NCBI RefSeq assembly: GCF_016756395.1
Contig: NZ_AP018365.1
Location: 1,991,501-2,055,500, forward strand
Reading direction: 5' to 3'
DNA from: Streptomyces sp. SN-593
GTDB lineage: Bacteria; Actinomycetota; Actinomycetes; Streptomycetales; Streptomycetaceae
Length of the DNA: 64,000 nt
Part shown: piece by piece, positions 8,588-16,677 of the stretch
How positions within the stretch are numbered: the stretch's first letter is position 1
How the letters are laid out: each line of letters starts with the position of its first letter
Position numbers and translations under genes: made by a program
Notes under the pieces: generated by a model
What the model was told of the DNA's origin: nothing
Database searches by the model: none
Seen by the model: only the letters and a program-made list of their open reading frames with translations

Positions 8588-9582
8588 GACGAGTAGTTCC
8601 GATGTCTCGGGATCCGCGGTTTCGGCCCCGGGCAGCAGGAAGGGTGTTCAGCATCGGGTTGTGACGACCGAAAAACTGAACACCCTTCTGACGGCACTGT
8701 ACGTGCTGGTCGATGATCATCTGCCGAAAACTCGGCGGCTGGGCCGTCCTCCACGCCTGTCCGACGCGGAACTCGTGTGCCTGGCCGTTGCCCAGGTACT
8801 GCTCGGCTTCCACTCCGAGGCCCGCTGGATCCGCTTCGCCCACGCCCACCTGCGGCCGATGTTCCCCGGCCTGCCCCAACGCCCGGCCTACAACAAACGC
8901 CTCCGCGCAGCCCGACCACACATACAGCAGGCAATCCGCACCCTGGCCCAGCACAGCGACCTGTGGCCCGACCCGGTATGGATCACCGACTCCACCCCCG
9001 TGGAGTGCGGCCGCTCCCGCGACACCGCCCGCCGCTCCGCCCTGGCCGGATGGGCCGGCTACGGCTACTGCGCCTCCCACTCCCGCTGGTTTTGGGGACT
9101 GCGCCTGCACCTGGTCTGCACACCCGCCGGACTGCCCATCACCTGGGCCCTGGCCACCCCGAAAGTCGACGAGCGAGAGGTCCTGGCCGCACTGATCGAG
9201 ACCGAACCCGACCTGGCCCACGACCGGCCCGGCCTGCTGATCCTCGCCGACAAGGGCTACGTCTCCGCCGAACTGGACCGCTTCCTGGACCAGTACGGCA
9301 TCACCCTCCTGCGGCCCTCCTACCGCAACCACCAGCCCCGACCCGGACAAACCCTCCTCAAACCGATCCGGCAACTGATCGAATCGGTCAACGACACCCT
9401 CAAGGGCCAACTCGGCCTCGAACAGCACGGCGGCCGCACCATCGAGGGCGCCGCTACCCGGGTCAGCCAGCGGATCCTCGCAATGACCTGCGCAATCTGG
9501 CACAACCGCACCACCGGCCAACCCATCACCCACTCACTGATCGCCTACGACCACTGAACAACCCACATCGGAACAACTCATC
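8588..9582 (+). mobile_element. IS982-family insertion sequence (about 995 bp)
   Basis: The inverted repeats are GACGAGTAGTTCCGATGT at the left and, reversed from the right end, GATGAGTTGTTCCGATGT (16 of 18 identical). TA occurs at both flanks (8586-8587 and 9583-9584), although IS982 elements usually make longer duplications, so the TA match may be fortuitous. Length and gene content are normal for the family. Confidence 0.82.
8661..9557 (+). CDS. IS982-family transposase
   Basis: A 298-residue transposase starting at a GTG, opening with the characteristic LNTLLTALYVLVDDHL. The DDE residues are recognisable as WITDSTPVECG, LILADKGYVS and LIESVNDTLKGQLGLEQH. Length matches intact family members and no frameshift is seen, so the copy may be functional. 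It lies inside its own inverted repeats with short untranslated ends. Confidence 0.9.
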   Translation: MTTEKLNTLLTALYVLVDDHLPKTRRLGRPPRLSDAELVCLAVAQVLLGFHSEARWIRFAHAHLRPMFPGLPQRPAYNKRLRAARPHIQQAIRTLAQHSDLWPDPVWITDSTPVECGRSRDTARRSALAGWAGYGYCASHSRWFWGLRLHLVCTPAGLPITWALATPKVDEREVLAALIETEPDLAHDRPGLLILADKGYVSAELDRFLDQYGITLLRPSYRNHQPRPGQTLLKPIRQLIESVNDTLKGQLGLEQHGGRTIEGAATRVSQRILAMTCAIWHNRTTGQPITHSLIAYDH

Positions 9583-10150
9583 TAGGTCGAGGCGAGGGAC
9601 ACGGATCTTGTCCATGACGGCCTCGAATTGAGTGCAGTCCGCCCGCTGTCCGGACGTGATGATCAGTGAGAGCGGCCGGCACTTGCCGTCTGCGCTCAGA
9701 TGGATCTTGGTAGTGAACCCGCCGCGCGAACGCCCGAGTGCTTCGTGCAGCATGCCGGTCTGCGGGTGCCCCTTTTCGCTGCTTGCACAGACCGGCATGG
9801 CCGGGGCTCCGGCAGCGTGCTGGTGGGCGCGGATGGAGGTGGGGTCGATGTTGATGTCCCAGTCGATACCGCCTCCGGCGTCGGCGACGGCCTGCACGTG
9901 CTGGAGCAGTCGTTCCCAGGTGCCGTCGGCGGACCACAGCATGTGGCGCTTGTGGATGGTCTGCCACGGGCCGTAGCGGGCGGGCAGCTGACGCCATTGG
10001 CAACCAGTGCCAAGCCGGTGGATGATCCCGTTGATCACTTGGCGGTGATCTCTCCACCGGCCGCAGCAGCCGGTACTCGTGGGGAGCAGTGGCTCCAGCA
10101 CGCTCCATTCGTCATCGGTGAGATCCCCCCTGCTGAGAACGCCGTCAGCT
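9583..10150 (-). pseudogene. N-terminal half of the split IS5-family transposase
   Basis: Encodes LTDDEWSVLEPLLP, RWRDHRQVINGIIHRLGTG, LWSADGTWERLLQHVQ, the first catalytic Asp region (DWDINIDPTSIRAHQHAAGA) and GRSRGGFTTKIHLSADGKCR, a standard IS5 (IS427-like) first half. It runs into the IS982 right end after VPRLDL and continues at 7707 on the other side of the two insertions. No good start codon is visible: the codon where GTG is expected reads GTT. The beginning overlaps the short gap after the oxidoreductase stop. Confidence 0.8.
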
Positions 10151-10157
10151 CCTCTGT

Positions 10158-11018
10158 TCAGGCAGCGTCGATGTCTGCTGCGAGCTGGTCGGCCACGGTC
10201 CGCGGTTCGCGGCCGAGGAGTTCGCCGAGCAGGGGGCCGACTCCGGCGAAGCGGCCCTCGCGGGCGGCCTGGAAGGTGGTGAGCGTCATCCGGGCCATGG
10301 CTTCGGGAGTACCGGCGGCCACCTTGGCTGCAATCCACGCCTCGTCGTCCAGCACGATGCGCTCGACCTCACGGCCGGTGGTCTTCGAGGCCAGGGCGGC
10401 GACATCGTCGAAGGTGACGGCCTGGCGGGCAGTGAGGGTGACCGGGCCGCCGAAGGCCCGGCCACCGGTGAGGATGGCCGCCGCGGCTTCGGCGGCATCC
10501 GAGCGGTCGGTCCAGGAGACGGGGCCGTCGGCCGGGGCGGTGATGGTGCCGCTCTGCTGCCAGTCGCCCAGCAGCCAGCCCAGGCTGTGGGCGTAGAAGC
10601 CGTTGCGCAGCGCGGTCCAGGCGACGCCGGAGTTGGCGAGGCACTGTTCGGTGGCGGCGTGGTCGCGGGCGGGGTGGAAGGGGCTGTCCACTCCAGCGCC
10701 CTGGTGGCTGGTGTAGAGGATGCGCCGGGCGCCTGCGGCGACGGCGGCGTCGATGCCGACGCGGTGCAGGGCGACAGCGTCGGCGTGCGGGTCGTTGGAG
10801 GACACGAGCAGGACCTGCTCGGCGCCCTCGAAGGAGTGCCGCAGTGCGGCCGGGTCCTCGTAGGAGCCCTTGCGCACCCGCACCCCGCGGTCGGCGAAGT
10901 GCCGCGCCTTGGCGGTGTTGCGGACGCTGACCCCGATCTGCTCGGCGGGCATGCGCTTGAGGAGGTGCTCGACGGTGGCGCCGTTGAGCGCGCCGGTCGC
11001 ACCGGTGATGACGATCAT
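10158..11018 (-). CDS. NmrA-like NAD(P)-binding oxidoreductase (passenger gene)
   Basis: A 286-residue atypical short-chain dehydrogenase of the NmrA/quinone-oxidoreductase-2 type. The nucleotide-binding loop is at the very start (MIVITGATGALNGATVEHL), with SVRNTAKARHFADRGVRVRKG after the second strand, giving likely NADP preference. LLVSSND and RILYTSHQGAG follow, and the C-terminal half holds the substrate-side region. The classic SDR Tyr-x-x-x-Lys is absent, as in NmrA relatives. The start is the ATG at 11018 after AAAGGA. The ATG-initiated longer form (to 11138) would run into the TetR gene. It lies 53 bases downstream of the TetR gene in the same direction, so the regulator probably controls it. 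Substrate is unknown. Confidence 0.88.
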   Translation of the reverse strand: MIVITGATGALNGATVEHLLKRMPAEQIGVSVRNTAKARHFADRGVRVRKGSYEDPAALRHSFEGAEQVLLVSSNDPHADAVALHRVGIDAAVAAGARRILYTSHQGAGVDSPFHPARDHAATEQCLANSGVAWTALRNGFYAHSLGWLLGDWQQSGTITAPADGPVSWTDRSDAAEAAAAILTGGRAFGGPVTLTARQAVTFDDVAALASKTTGREVERIVLDDEAWIAAKVAAGTPEAMARMTLTTFQAAREGRFAGVGPLLGELLGREPRTVADQLAADIDAA

Positions 11019-11071
11019 GGGATTCCTTTCATTGCCGCCCGCGTGCTCAACGCACGCGGTGCGGGCTTGGG

Positions 11072-11707
11072 TCAGCGGCTGCGCAGGAGCGGCAGCAGGA
11101 TGTCGTCGACCAGGTGCGCGACGAACGGCCCGTCGCACGGCTCGCCCGCGATCATGATGCGGTGCACGATGACGGCCGGGGCGATCTCGGCGAACAGCGC
11201 CGGGGCTCCGGGGGCCAGATGTTCCCCGTGCCGGATCGCCTTGCGCAGCGGCTCGTCGGTCATCGCGGCCTCGTCACGGCGCAGGATGCGCCGCATCTCC
11301 TCCGCGAGCCGTACATCACTGCGCATGCCGGCGAACAGCGCCCCGAGCAGGCCGATCTCCTGCTCGGCGATCTGCCGGGCCAACCAGGAGACCAGGCTGA
11401 GCAGGTTCTCCCGGAGATCGTCCGAGACGGGCTCGGGAGGCGTGGCTTGGGCGCGGTGCTCGACGGCTGCGGCCACGAGCGCGGCCTTATCGCGGTACCG
11501 GCGGTAGATCGTGGTCTTCGCTGATCCGGACCGGCTCGCGACCGCCTCCATCGACAGCTGCTCGTAGCCCACCTCGGACAGCAGCGACAGTGTCGCCTCC
11601 AAGATGGCCAGGCCGCGGCCGGTGTCGCGCGGCCTCCCCATCGCCGACCGGGCGTCGGCGCCTCGGACCTGCGGGCCACCTGGTTCGCTTCCCACTCCAG
11701 TTACCAC
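11072..11707 (-). CDS. TetR/AcrR-family repressor (passenger gene)
   Basis: About 190-211 residues. The N-terminal HTH is clear: AILEATLSLLSEVGYEQLSMEAVASRSGSAKTTIYRRYRDKAALV. The C-terminal ligand domain is helical and resembles the TetR_C family that ends in VHRIMIAGEPCDGPFV. The longest start is the GTG at 11707, but that codon lies inside an inverted repeat that looks like the operator. The ATG at 11641 (MGRPRDTGRG) is therefore an attractive alternative start. It reads into the oxidoreductase gene, and both lie within the ends of the IS5-like element. Ligand is unknown. Confidence 0.88.
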   Translation of the reverse strand: MVTGVGSEPGGPQVRGADARSAMGRPRDTGRGLAILEATLSLLSEVGYEQLSMEAVASRSGSAKTTIYRRYRDKAALVAAAVEHRAQATPPEPVSDDLRENLLSLVSWLARQIAEQEIGLLGALFAGMRSDVRLAEEMRRILRRDEAAMTDEPLRKAIRHGEHLAPGAPALFAEIAPAVIVHRIMIAGEPCDGPFVAHLVDDILLPLLRSR

Positions 11708-11738
11708 TTTCGCTACGCTACGGTTGCGTATCGAAAGT
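11706..11738. promoter_or_regulatory. Inverted repeat, probable TetR operator
   Basis: ACTTTCGCTACGC (11706-11718) and GCGTATCGAAAGT (11726-11738) form 13-base arms with a single mismatch and a 7-base spacer. The repeat overlaps the 5' end of the TetR gene and probably its promoter. Symmetry, size and position are typical of TetR-family autorepression sites. Confidence 0.65.
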
Positions 11739-11858
11739 AACTCGTAACGCAGCCAGCGGCAACTCGAACCGCTATGGCCGCGTGACAGTGATCGAGGAGA
11801 CAGGCCCTAGGTCGCGAACCGGCTGCACGGCATGCTCGTCCTAGCTCCATCCGTTATC

Positions 11859-11897
11859 GGCACGAATGCTGGGCCTGAGGGTTCCGGCATTCGTGCC
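11859..11897. terminator. Hairpin to the right of the 4.4-kb element
   Basis: GGCACGAATGC (11859-11869) pairs perfectly with 11887-11897 across a 17-base loop. It lies next to the resumed IS110 remnant (VANRLHGML at 11811-11837). It could be a terminator or a palindrome used as an insertion target. The rest of 11840-12096 shows no gene. Confidence 0.45.
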
Positions 11898-12096
11898 CAG
11901 GTACTCAGGGCCGGCAGGCGGCGGCTGGCCAGTCGCGTTCACACCCGGCAGGCGGTATGGAGTCCGGAGCGGAGCGCCGAACTACGCGACATGAGCTTCG
12001 AACGCGCCTGGAATCTGCAGCCAGGCGGATACCGACGGCAGCCAAGAACTCCACGACAGAAGGTGGACCATGTATGGAGCCGACCACCTTCGTCTC

Positions 12097-13157
12097 CCTA
12101 ACGAGCTCGTGCATGGTTGGCGGTGGCGCGTCGAGACCTTGATCGTTGATCATGTTCTGGTGGTGGGGAACCGGGCTCGTGCAGCGATCATCCGTAGCCA
12201 GCGGATCACAGGGCTGACGCCGGCTGTGATTACCGAACTCGTCGCGAAGATTGGTCCGTTGTGGCACGAGCGCCACCGGACGGTACTCGCTGCGCGTCCT
12301 CGGCGCAGGGCCGTGGGCGCCGGGGCCAAGCACAAACTGGTCTTCGTGGACCGGCTGCTGGCCACGCTGGTGCACCTGCGGCACGGCGTCACGCACGACG
12401 TGCTGGCCTCCTGGTTCGGCGTTGACCGCTCGACCATTACGCGTGCGATCGGTGAAGTGCGCCCGTTGCTGGCCGAACGCGGCTGCACCGTCGCCACCGG
12501 CCAGCGGCTGCGCACCGTCGCCGACGTCATCGACTACCTCGGCGCCGAAGGGCGCACCGGGATCATCGACGGCACCGAGATCCGGGTGCGCCGCCCGGCC
12601 GCCGGGCGCAAGGACCGGGAGAAGTTCATCTCCGGGAAGACCAAGCAGAACGCCGTGAAGTCCATGGTCGTCACGGACGCCGAGGGACGGCTGCTGTTCT
12701 GCAGCCCGGCCGAGCCGGCCAGCTGCGCAGACATCACACACGCCCGGAAGTTGGGCCTGGTCAAGCTCCTGTCCGACGGCCCTCCAGTGGAGATCTTGGC
12801 CGACGCCGGGTACCAGGGGCTGGGGCGCCCAGACGGGCGGTCGTGTGGTGACGCCCCCGCACCGGAAGTTCAAGAAGAACCCGCCCGGGTGGTACGAGGA
12901 GATGCACGAACGCCAGCGCAAGGCCCACTCCTCACGGCGCATCCGGGTCGAACACGGGATCGGCCACCTCAAGAACTGGCGATCCCTCGCTCGACACCAC
13001 GGCCGCCGCGAGCACATGAGCGACATCATCCAAGCCGTCGCCGGGCTGCTCTCCCACCAACAAGCTGCCACGACGGCGAGCCGTACGCGAACGTGAACCC
13101 TACGGCCCCTCTGCGGCCTGCGACGCGCCACCGCCAACCATGCACGAGCTCGTTAGG
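12097..13157 (+). mobile_element. IS5-family element with 37-bp perfect inverted repeats
   Basis: The left end (12097-12133, beginning CCTAACGAGCTCGTGCATGG) is repeated perfectly in reverse at 13121-13157, an unusually long, error-free terminal repeat. The element is 1,061 bp with one plus-strand transposase gene carrying a frameshift. No clear target duplication is visible in the flanks (GTCTC on the left, ATCAT on the right). Confidence 0.85.
12150..13096 (+). pseudogene. IS5-family transposase with one frameshift
   Basis: The first part reads as a normal DDE_Tnp_4-type enzyme: HGVTHDVLASWFGVDRSTITRA (HTH), TGIIDGTEIRVRRP (first Asp), VEILADAGYQGLG (second Asp). At about 12825 one extra G in a GGGG run breaks the frame. 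The third catalytic residue and C-terminus continue in another frame from 12845 (TPPHRKFKKNPPGWYEEMHE, RIRVEHGIGHLKNWRSL). The ORF also extends upstream to an ATG at 12070 outside the element, so the true start is probably a GTG or TTG near 12140-12165. The terminal repeats are intact, so the copy could still be mobilised in trans. Confidence 0.85.
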
Positions 13158-13186
13158 ATCATCTCAGGCGGGCCACCCAGGCGCTT

Positions 13187-13414
13187 CTAGCTGTCGAACT
13201 GCCGCGTGTTCACCTTCGCCAGGAACTCGGTGAAGGCTGCCGGGGTGAACAGCAGCGCCGGTCCGTTCGGATCCTTCGAGTCACGGATGGCGATGCCGCG
13301 GCGGGTCTGCGCCACCTCGACGCACTGCTCGCCACCGTTGCTGAAGGACGACTTCCGCCACTTGGCGTTGGGCAGGTCCGTCGCGTACAGCTCTATCTTC
13401 TGGTTGGGATTCAC
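13187..13414 (-). CDS. DUF397 domain protein
   Basis: A 75-residue protein with the DUF397 pattern (AKWRKSSFSNGGEQCVEVA, then IRDSKDPNGPALLFTPAAFTEFL). Such proteins are encoded next to XRE/DUF5753 regulators in large numbers in Streptomyces. The two act as pairs that influence development and antibiotic production, and toxin-antitoxin-like behaviour has been proposed. The GTG start at 13414 overlaps the stop of the upstream XRE gene by four bases (GTGA), so the pair is translationally coupled. Confidence 0.92.
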   Translation of the reverse strand: MNPNQKIELYATDLPNAKWRKSSFSNGGEQCVEVAQTRRGIAIRDSKDPNGPALLFTPAAFTEFLAKVNTRQFDS

Positions 13415-14283
13415 GCCCCGGTTCCTTCCATGATGTCCTTGATCTTCGCTCGCGAGTCGTCCACGGAGAGCGCTGAAGCCACCACGCGCTCGAAGGCGTT
13501 CTCGAACGCCTTCACGTCGTCGGTGCCTTCGACGAAGGATCCGCCGCGGAGGTTCTCCAGGTTGACGACCGTCGGCCACGGCGCCGGGAAGCGGACGACC
13601 TCGAAGAGGCCGAGCATCCCGGGGTGCGCCGTGGCGTGTAGGTCCATCACCTGAATCGTGACGTTGGGTAGTTCGGTCATGTCCAGCAGGTGTCGCAACT
13701 GGTCCTTCATCAGCGTCGGTTGGGACGCCGACCGTAGGCCGAGGGCCGCCTCGTGGATAACGGCCCACAGCTTGAGCGGCCCTTCCGCCCTGGTGGTGAG
13801 GATAGCTTGGCGCGTCTTGCGCACCTCGGCCAGCGCGGTGACCTCGGCGGCCGTCCGCGTGATGGCGGTGGCGGCGATGATCTCGCGCGCGTACGCACCG
13901 GTCTGCAGCAGGCCGGGGATGAGGCTCGGGGTGTAGACGTGCACGCTCTCGGCATCGGACTCCAGGGTCAGGTAGTCCGTGTAGCTGAGCGGGACGACAT
14001 CGCCGTACGTCTGCCACCAGCCCTGCTTGCCGGCGTCCCGGGCAAGGCTCTCCAGCGCGGCGACGGCATCGACATCCTCAACGCCGTACGCCTTGAGGAG
14101 CGCTGCGACGTCTCCCGGTGGCATCCGCGCCCTCGCGTTCTCGATCCGGCTGATCTTGCTCTCGTCCCATCCCATCGCGGCGCCGGCCACCTCCCCGCTG
14201 AGGGACGCCGCCAAGCGGTAGGCCCGCAGGGCATTTCCAAGGCGCCGGCGGCGGAGGGTCGGAACTGCTCTCACGTTCGGCAT
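13411..14283 (-). CDS. XRE-family regulator with DUF5753 domain
   Basis: A 290-residue protein. The N-terminal HTH (LGNALRAYRLAASLSGEVAGAAMGWDESKISRIENAR) is followed by the DUF5753 ligand-like domain (VHVYTPSLIPGLLQTGAYAR through FVEGTDDVKAFENAFERVVASALS). The ATG at 14283 gives the usual length; an upstream in-frame extension to 14460 is rejected as non-conserved. It is coupled to the DUF397 gene. The ATPase gene starting at 14506 is divergent, an arrangement commonly repeated in Streptomyces. Confidence 0.92.
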   Translation of the reverse strand: MPNVRAVPTLRRRRLGNALRAYRLAASLSGEVAGAAMGWDESKISRIENARARMPPGDVAALLKAYGVEDVDAVAALESLARDAGKQGWWQTYGDVVPLSYTDYLTLESDAESVHVYTPSLIPGLLQTGAYAREIIAATAITRTAAEVTALAEVRKTRQAILTTRAEGPLKLWAVIHEAALGLRSASQPTLMKDQLRHLLDMTELPNVTIQVMDLHATAHPGMLGLFEVVRFPAPWPTVVNLENLRGGSFVEGTDDVKAFENAFERVVASALSVDDSRAKIKDIMEGTGA

Positions 14284-14505
14284 CGGGTGTCGGACGCTCC
14301 CTTCAGGGTGAGCTAGGGGCATGTGCAGGTGCATTTTGGCACCCCCTGGTGCACAAGTCGACGGACCGCATATGCCAACTTCTGCCAACTCGGGTTCCAA
14401 GCTTGCAGATTCGAGGTCCAGAAAGTCAGACTCGACAGGCAAGCCGCGGCAATGACCCACACGTACGGCAGACCGAGAAGTTCACCAAGCTGTGGAGGAC
14501 TGGGC

Positions 14506-14994
14506 ATGACGACGTACCGAAGCACGGTCGACTCGCCCCTGGTGAACGCATCCCCGGCGCCGACTGTCCCAGCCTCCGAGCACGTCCGCGACGAGATGGT
14601 CCTTCGGATACCGGACCGACCTGCTGAAGCGACGCCCGACCACGCTCCGCACGGTCGGTGGGTCGGCCTGCTGCGCCACATCACCGCTGCGAAGGCGCGC
14701 CAGTGGGCACTGTCGTCACTGGTCGACGACGCCGCCCTCGTGGTCAGCGAGCTGGTCACCAACGCGATGCGATACGGCGGCGGCGAGTTCGAGTTCCGCC
14801 TCACGCTCGCCGAGGGACAGGTCGTCATCGCGGTAACCGACAGCTGCACCCGTCCTCCGAAACTCAGCCTTGTCGGCCCCGACAGCGAGACAGGTCGCGG
14901 CCTCCTCATCGTGGCGGCACTTGCCGACATGTGGGGTGTCAGTCCGGACGGTAGGACCACGTGGTGCTCCCTCAGCCCTCGGGGAGAGTCGTGA
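14506..14994 (+). CDS. HATPase_c serine-kinase-like regulator (anti-sigma factor type)
   Basis: A 162-residue single-domain GHKL ATPase of the RsbW/SpoIIAB-like type abundant in Streptomyces. The N-box is VVSELVTNAMRYGGG and the G1 box is VTDSCTRPPKLSL followed by SETGRGLLIVAALADMWGV. The start is the ATG at 14506 after GGAGG. It is divergent from the XRE/DUF397 pair and overlaps the following gene by four bases (GTGA), so it heads a small operon reaching at least to 16368. The target is probably a sigma factor, an anti-sigma antagonist or the XRE partner, but the sequence does not say which. Confidence 0.88.
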   Translation: MTTYRSTVDSPLVNASPAPTVPASEHVRDEMVLRIPDRPAEATPDHAPHGRWVGLLRHITAAKARQWALSSLVDDAALVVSELVTNAMRYGGGEFEFRLTLAEGQVVIAVTDSCTRPPKLSLVGPDSETGRGLLIVAALADMWGVSPDGRTTWCSLSPRGES

Positions 14995-15431
14995 ACGCCG
15001 CGGCCGGCATCCTCCCGCGTCTGGTACCCGCCTACCTGGCCTACGACTTCGAGCACTTCGCCCGTCTGCTCGCCGATCCCGAGCTGCTCCGTGGCGCCGT
15101 TGGCGTCCGCGTCCACCGGGCGCCGCTTCTGGCGGTGCCCATCGGCGGTACGCGCCTGGGTGGATCGATGTCCATCGACCTGATCGTTCTCGCGGAAAAG
15201 GTGCACGATCTCCTGCTGGGCCTGCGGGGCTTTCCGGACCTGCGCGTCCTCCCCTCGCCCTACCGGTCGGGCGGTCAAGTGGTCGAGTGGGGCGCACGGC
15301 CGCCGTCCAGCCCCCACGACGACGCGGCGCGAAGCCGGTTCTACGGATACAGCGAGGCAGCCATCGAGCGTCGCGCCGAGCTGGCCGCGCGGCGTTCGTC
15401 CTCCACGGTGCCCCAGCGGTCACCTCGTTGA
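14991..15431 (+). CDS. Conserved actinobacterial hypothetical protein
   Basis: A 146-residue soluble protein, starting at the GTG that overlaps the stop of the ATPase gene. I do not recognise a domain. It contains two acidic/hydrophobic helical stretches (AYDFEHFARLLADPELL; IDLIVLAEKVHDLLLGL) and a basic, low-complexity tail (AAIERRAELAARRSSS). No signal peptide or cysteine pairs are seen. Its coupling to the kinase-like gene suggests a shared role. Confidence 0.65.
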   Translation: MNAAAGILPRLVPAYLAYDFEHFARLLADPELLRGAVGVRVHRAPLLAVPIGGTRLGGSMSIDLIVLAEKVHDLLLGLRGFPDLRVLPSPYRSGGQVVEWGARPPSSPHDDAARSRFYGYSEAAIERRAELAARRSSSTVPQRSPR

Positions 15432-15463
15432 TCCTCTGTCTCTTTCCGAAAGGACAAGGCCCC

Positions 15464-15652
15464 ATGTGCCGACACCAGCCGCCCTGCCCCGATGCGCAAG
15501 CTCCCGACCGTGAAGCCGCCGCGGTCACGGCGCGCGCCTTCGTCCAGGGCTGGAGCCTGTTGTGCAACGGTGTGCTGATCTTCGAGGACACCGGTGCCCT
15601 GCTGCCGACCAGCGAGGTCATCGAACCGCACGCGCGGGCGATCTCGGCATGA
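15464..15652 (+). CDS. DUF5999 small protein
   Basis: A 62-residue protein opening MCRHQPPCPDAQAPDREAA and ending WSLLCNGVLIFEDTGALLP, the pattern of DUF5999, a small Streptomyces family with Cys and His near the N-terminus and one mid-chain Cys. It may bind metal through C2, H4 and C8, though this is not proven. The ATG at 15464 follows AAAGGA at about 15 bases. It overlaps the next gene by four bases (ATGA). Confidence 0.8.
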   Translation: MCRHQPPCPDAQAPDREAAAVTARAFVQGWSLLCNGVLIFEDTGALLPTSEVIEPHARAISA

Positions 15653-16368
15653 GCGGGCCGGAGTGGGCAGTCCCGTACATCGTGATGCGTGATGGTGAAG
15701 AGCCCGTGCCGGAGACGATGATCAGCATCCGGTACGGCCGCGGAGGTAAGCCGGTCGGGCTGTGCTACCGGGACGAGATGACCGGGGACAGGGACGACCG
15801 TGGCGTGCTGTGGGCGCGCACGTCACAGAACCGGTCGCTCGACAACCGACTCGTGGGGAAGCCGTACTTCGCGAAGATGCACCCTGCACGGCAGCGGGAG
15901 ACGATGTCGATGCTGCGCTGCCAGGTGTGCCACGCTCCGGCGTCGCGCACCGAGCACGGCTACCTCTTCGTGGCGAGGAAACCCGCCCCCGGAACCGAGG
16001 TTGAAGGCATGCTGACCGGCCAGCCCCCGGTGTGCCTGCCACACGCCGTCGCGGCGATCGAGCGGTGCAGCTTCCTCGCCGAGCAGGGCTACGTGCTCCT
16101 GCGGTCGAGAGTCCCGCGGTTGTACGGCGTGCTGGCAGCAACGTACGGGATCCGTGACGACCACGCCCTGGCGCCGCTGCCGACGCCGATCGGTCCGAAC
16201 GGTGAGGATGCCCCCGTCCCCTACACCAGGCGCGACGTCACTCCGTGGTTGCTCGCCTCCCAACTCGTGCGCCGCCTGACCGATGTCACGACCGTCGACA
16301 TCGACCGCGAACTGGCCGATCACACCGTTACGGCCGGTCCGGTAGAGGCACGAGGAAGGCACGCATGA
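15649..16368 (+). CDS. Hypothetical protein with a possible zinc knuckle
   Basis: A 239-residue protein of unknown function, translationally coupled to the DUF5999 gene (ATGA) and to the next small ORF (ATGA). The centre has LRCQVCHAPASRTEHGYLF followed by PVCLPHAVAAIERC, giving a CxxC...CxxH arrangement that could hold zinc. The C-terminal third (RRDVTPWLLASQLVRRLTDVTTV) is probably helical. Proteins of this make-up occur next to XRE/ATPase genes in Streptomyces, but no activity is assigned. Confidence 0.75.
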   Translation: MSGPEWAVPYIVMRDGEEPVPETMISIRYGRGGKPVGLCYRDEMTGDRDDRGVLWARTSQNRSLDNRLVGKPYFAKMHPARQRETMSMLRCQVCHAPASRTEHGYLFVARKPAPGTEVEGMLTGQPPVCLPHAVAAIERCSFLAEQGYVLLRSRVPRLYGVLAATYGIRDDHALAPLPTPIGPNGEDAPVPYTRRDVTPWLLASQLVRRLTDVTTVDIDRELADHTVTAGPVEARGRHA

Positions 16369-16616
16369 TCCTCGTTTCCTTCGACCGCTCTGACGAGTTG
16401 ACTGGGCTGCTCCCTGTCGAACTGCGCGCACTGTCTCACGCCGCGTTATCAGCGTCGCGCGGCGCATGCGTGTCGGACACGTCATCAGGGAGCCAGGTTG
16501 ATGGCGCCCATGCTGACCCTGGCACGACATCGGACCAGCTCGCGTTCCACCTCCAAGATCTTCCCAGCTCGTCCACCGACCTGGGATGGCCAGGGTTGAC
16601 CCGAGGCGCGCCATAG
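16365..16616 (+). CDS. Small ORF overlapping the upstream gene, doubtful
   Basis: 83 codons starting at an ATG that overlaps the previous stop by four bases. The first 20 residues look coding (MILVSFDRSDELTGLLPVEL), after which the text becomes Ser/Asp/Gly-rich and unlike a folded protein. It may be a frameshifted remnant or a genuine small peptide in the operon leading to the lanthipeptide genes. It is kept because of the overlap. Confidence 0.35.
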   Translation: MILVSFDRSDELTGLLPVELRALSHAALSASRGACVSDTSSGSQVDGAHADPGTTSDQLAFHLQDLPSSSTDLGWPGLTRGAP

Positions 16617-16677
16617 CAGCGTTCCGGCGGCCAGCTCCGGCAGGCACCACCTGTCCACCACATCAACTGGAGTTGCC

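Larger units (their letters stand above)
7368..11806. mobile_element. IS5-family-like element with two passenger genes, itself hit by two other IS
   Basis: The ends are an 18-bp perfect inverted repeat: GGCCTGTCTCCTCGATCA at 7368-7385 and its reverse complement at 11789-11806, flanked by CTAG on both sides. Minus-strand order inside is a TetR gene, an NmrA-like oxidoreductase gene, and an IS5-family transposase split into an N-terminal piece (9583 to about 10150) and a C-terminal piece (7383-7707) by two further insertions. The transposase begins directly after the oxidoreductase stop, leaving no room for another terminal repeat. The two non-transposase genes therefore lie within the element boundaries as cargo. 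That arrangement is inferred; an alternative is a hybrid of two copies with one inner end lost. Confidence 0.75.
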
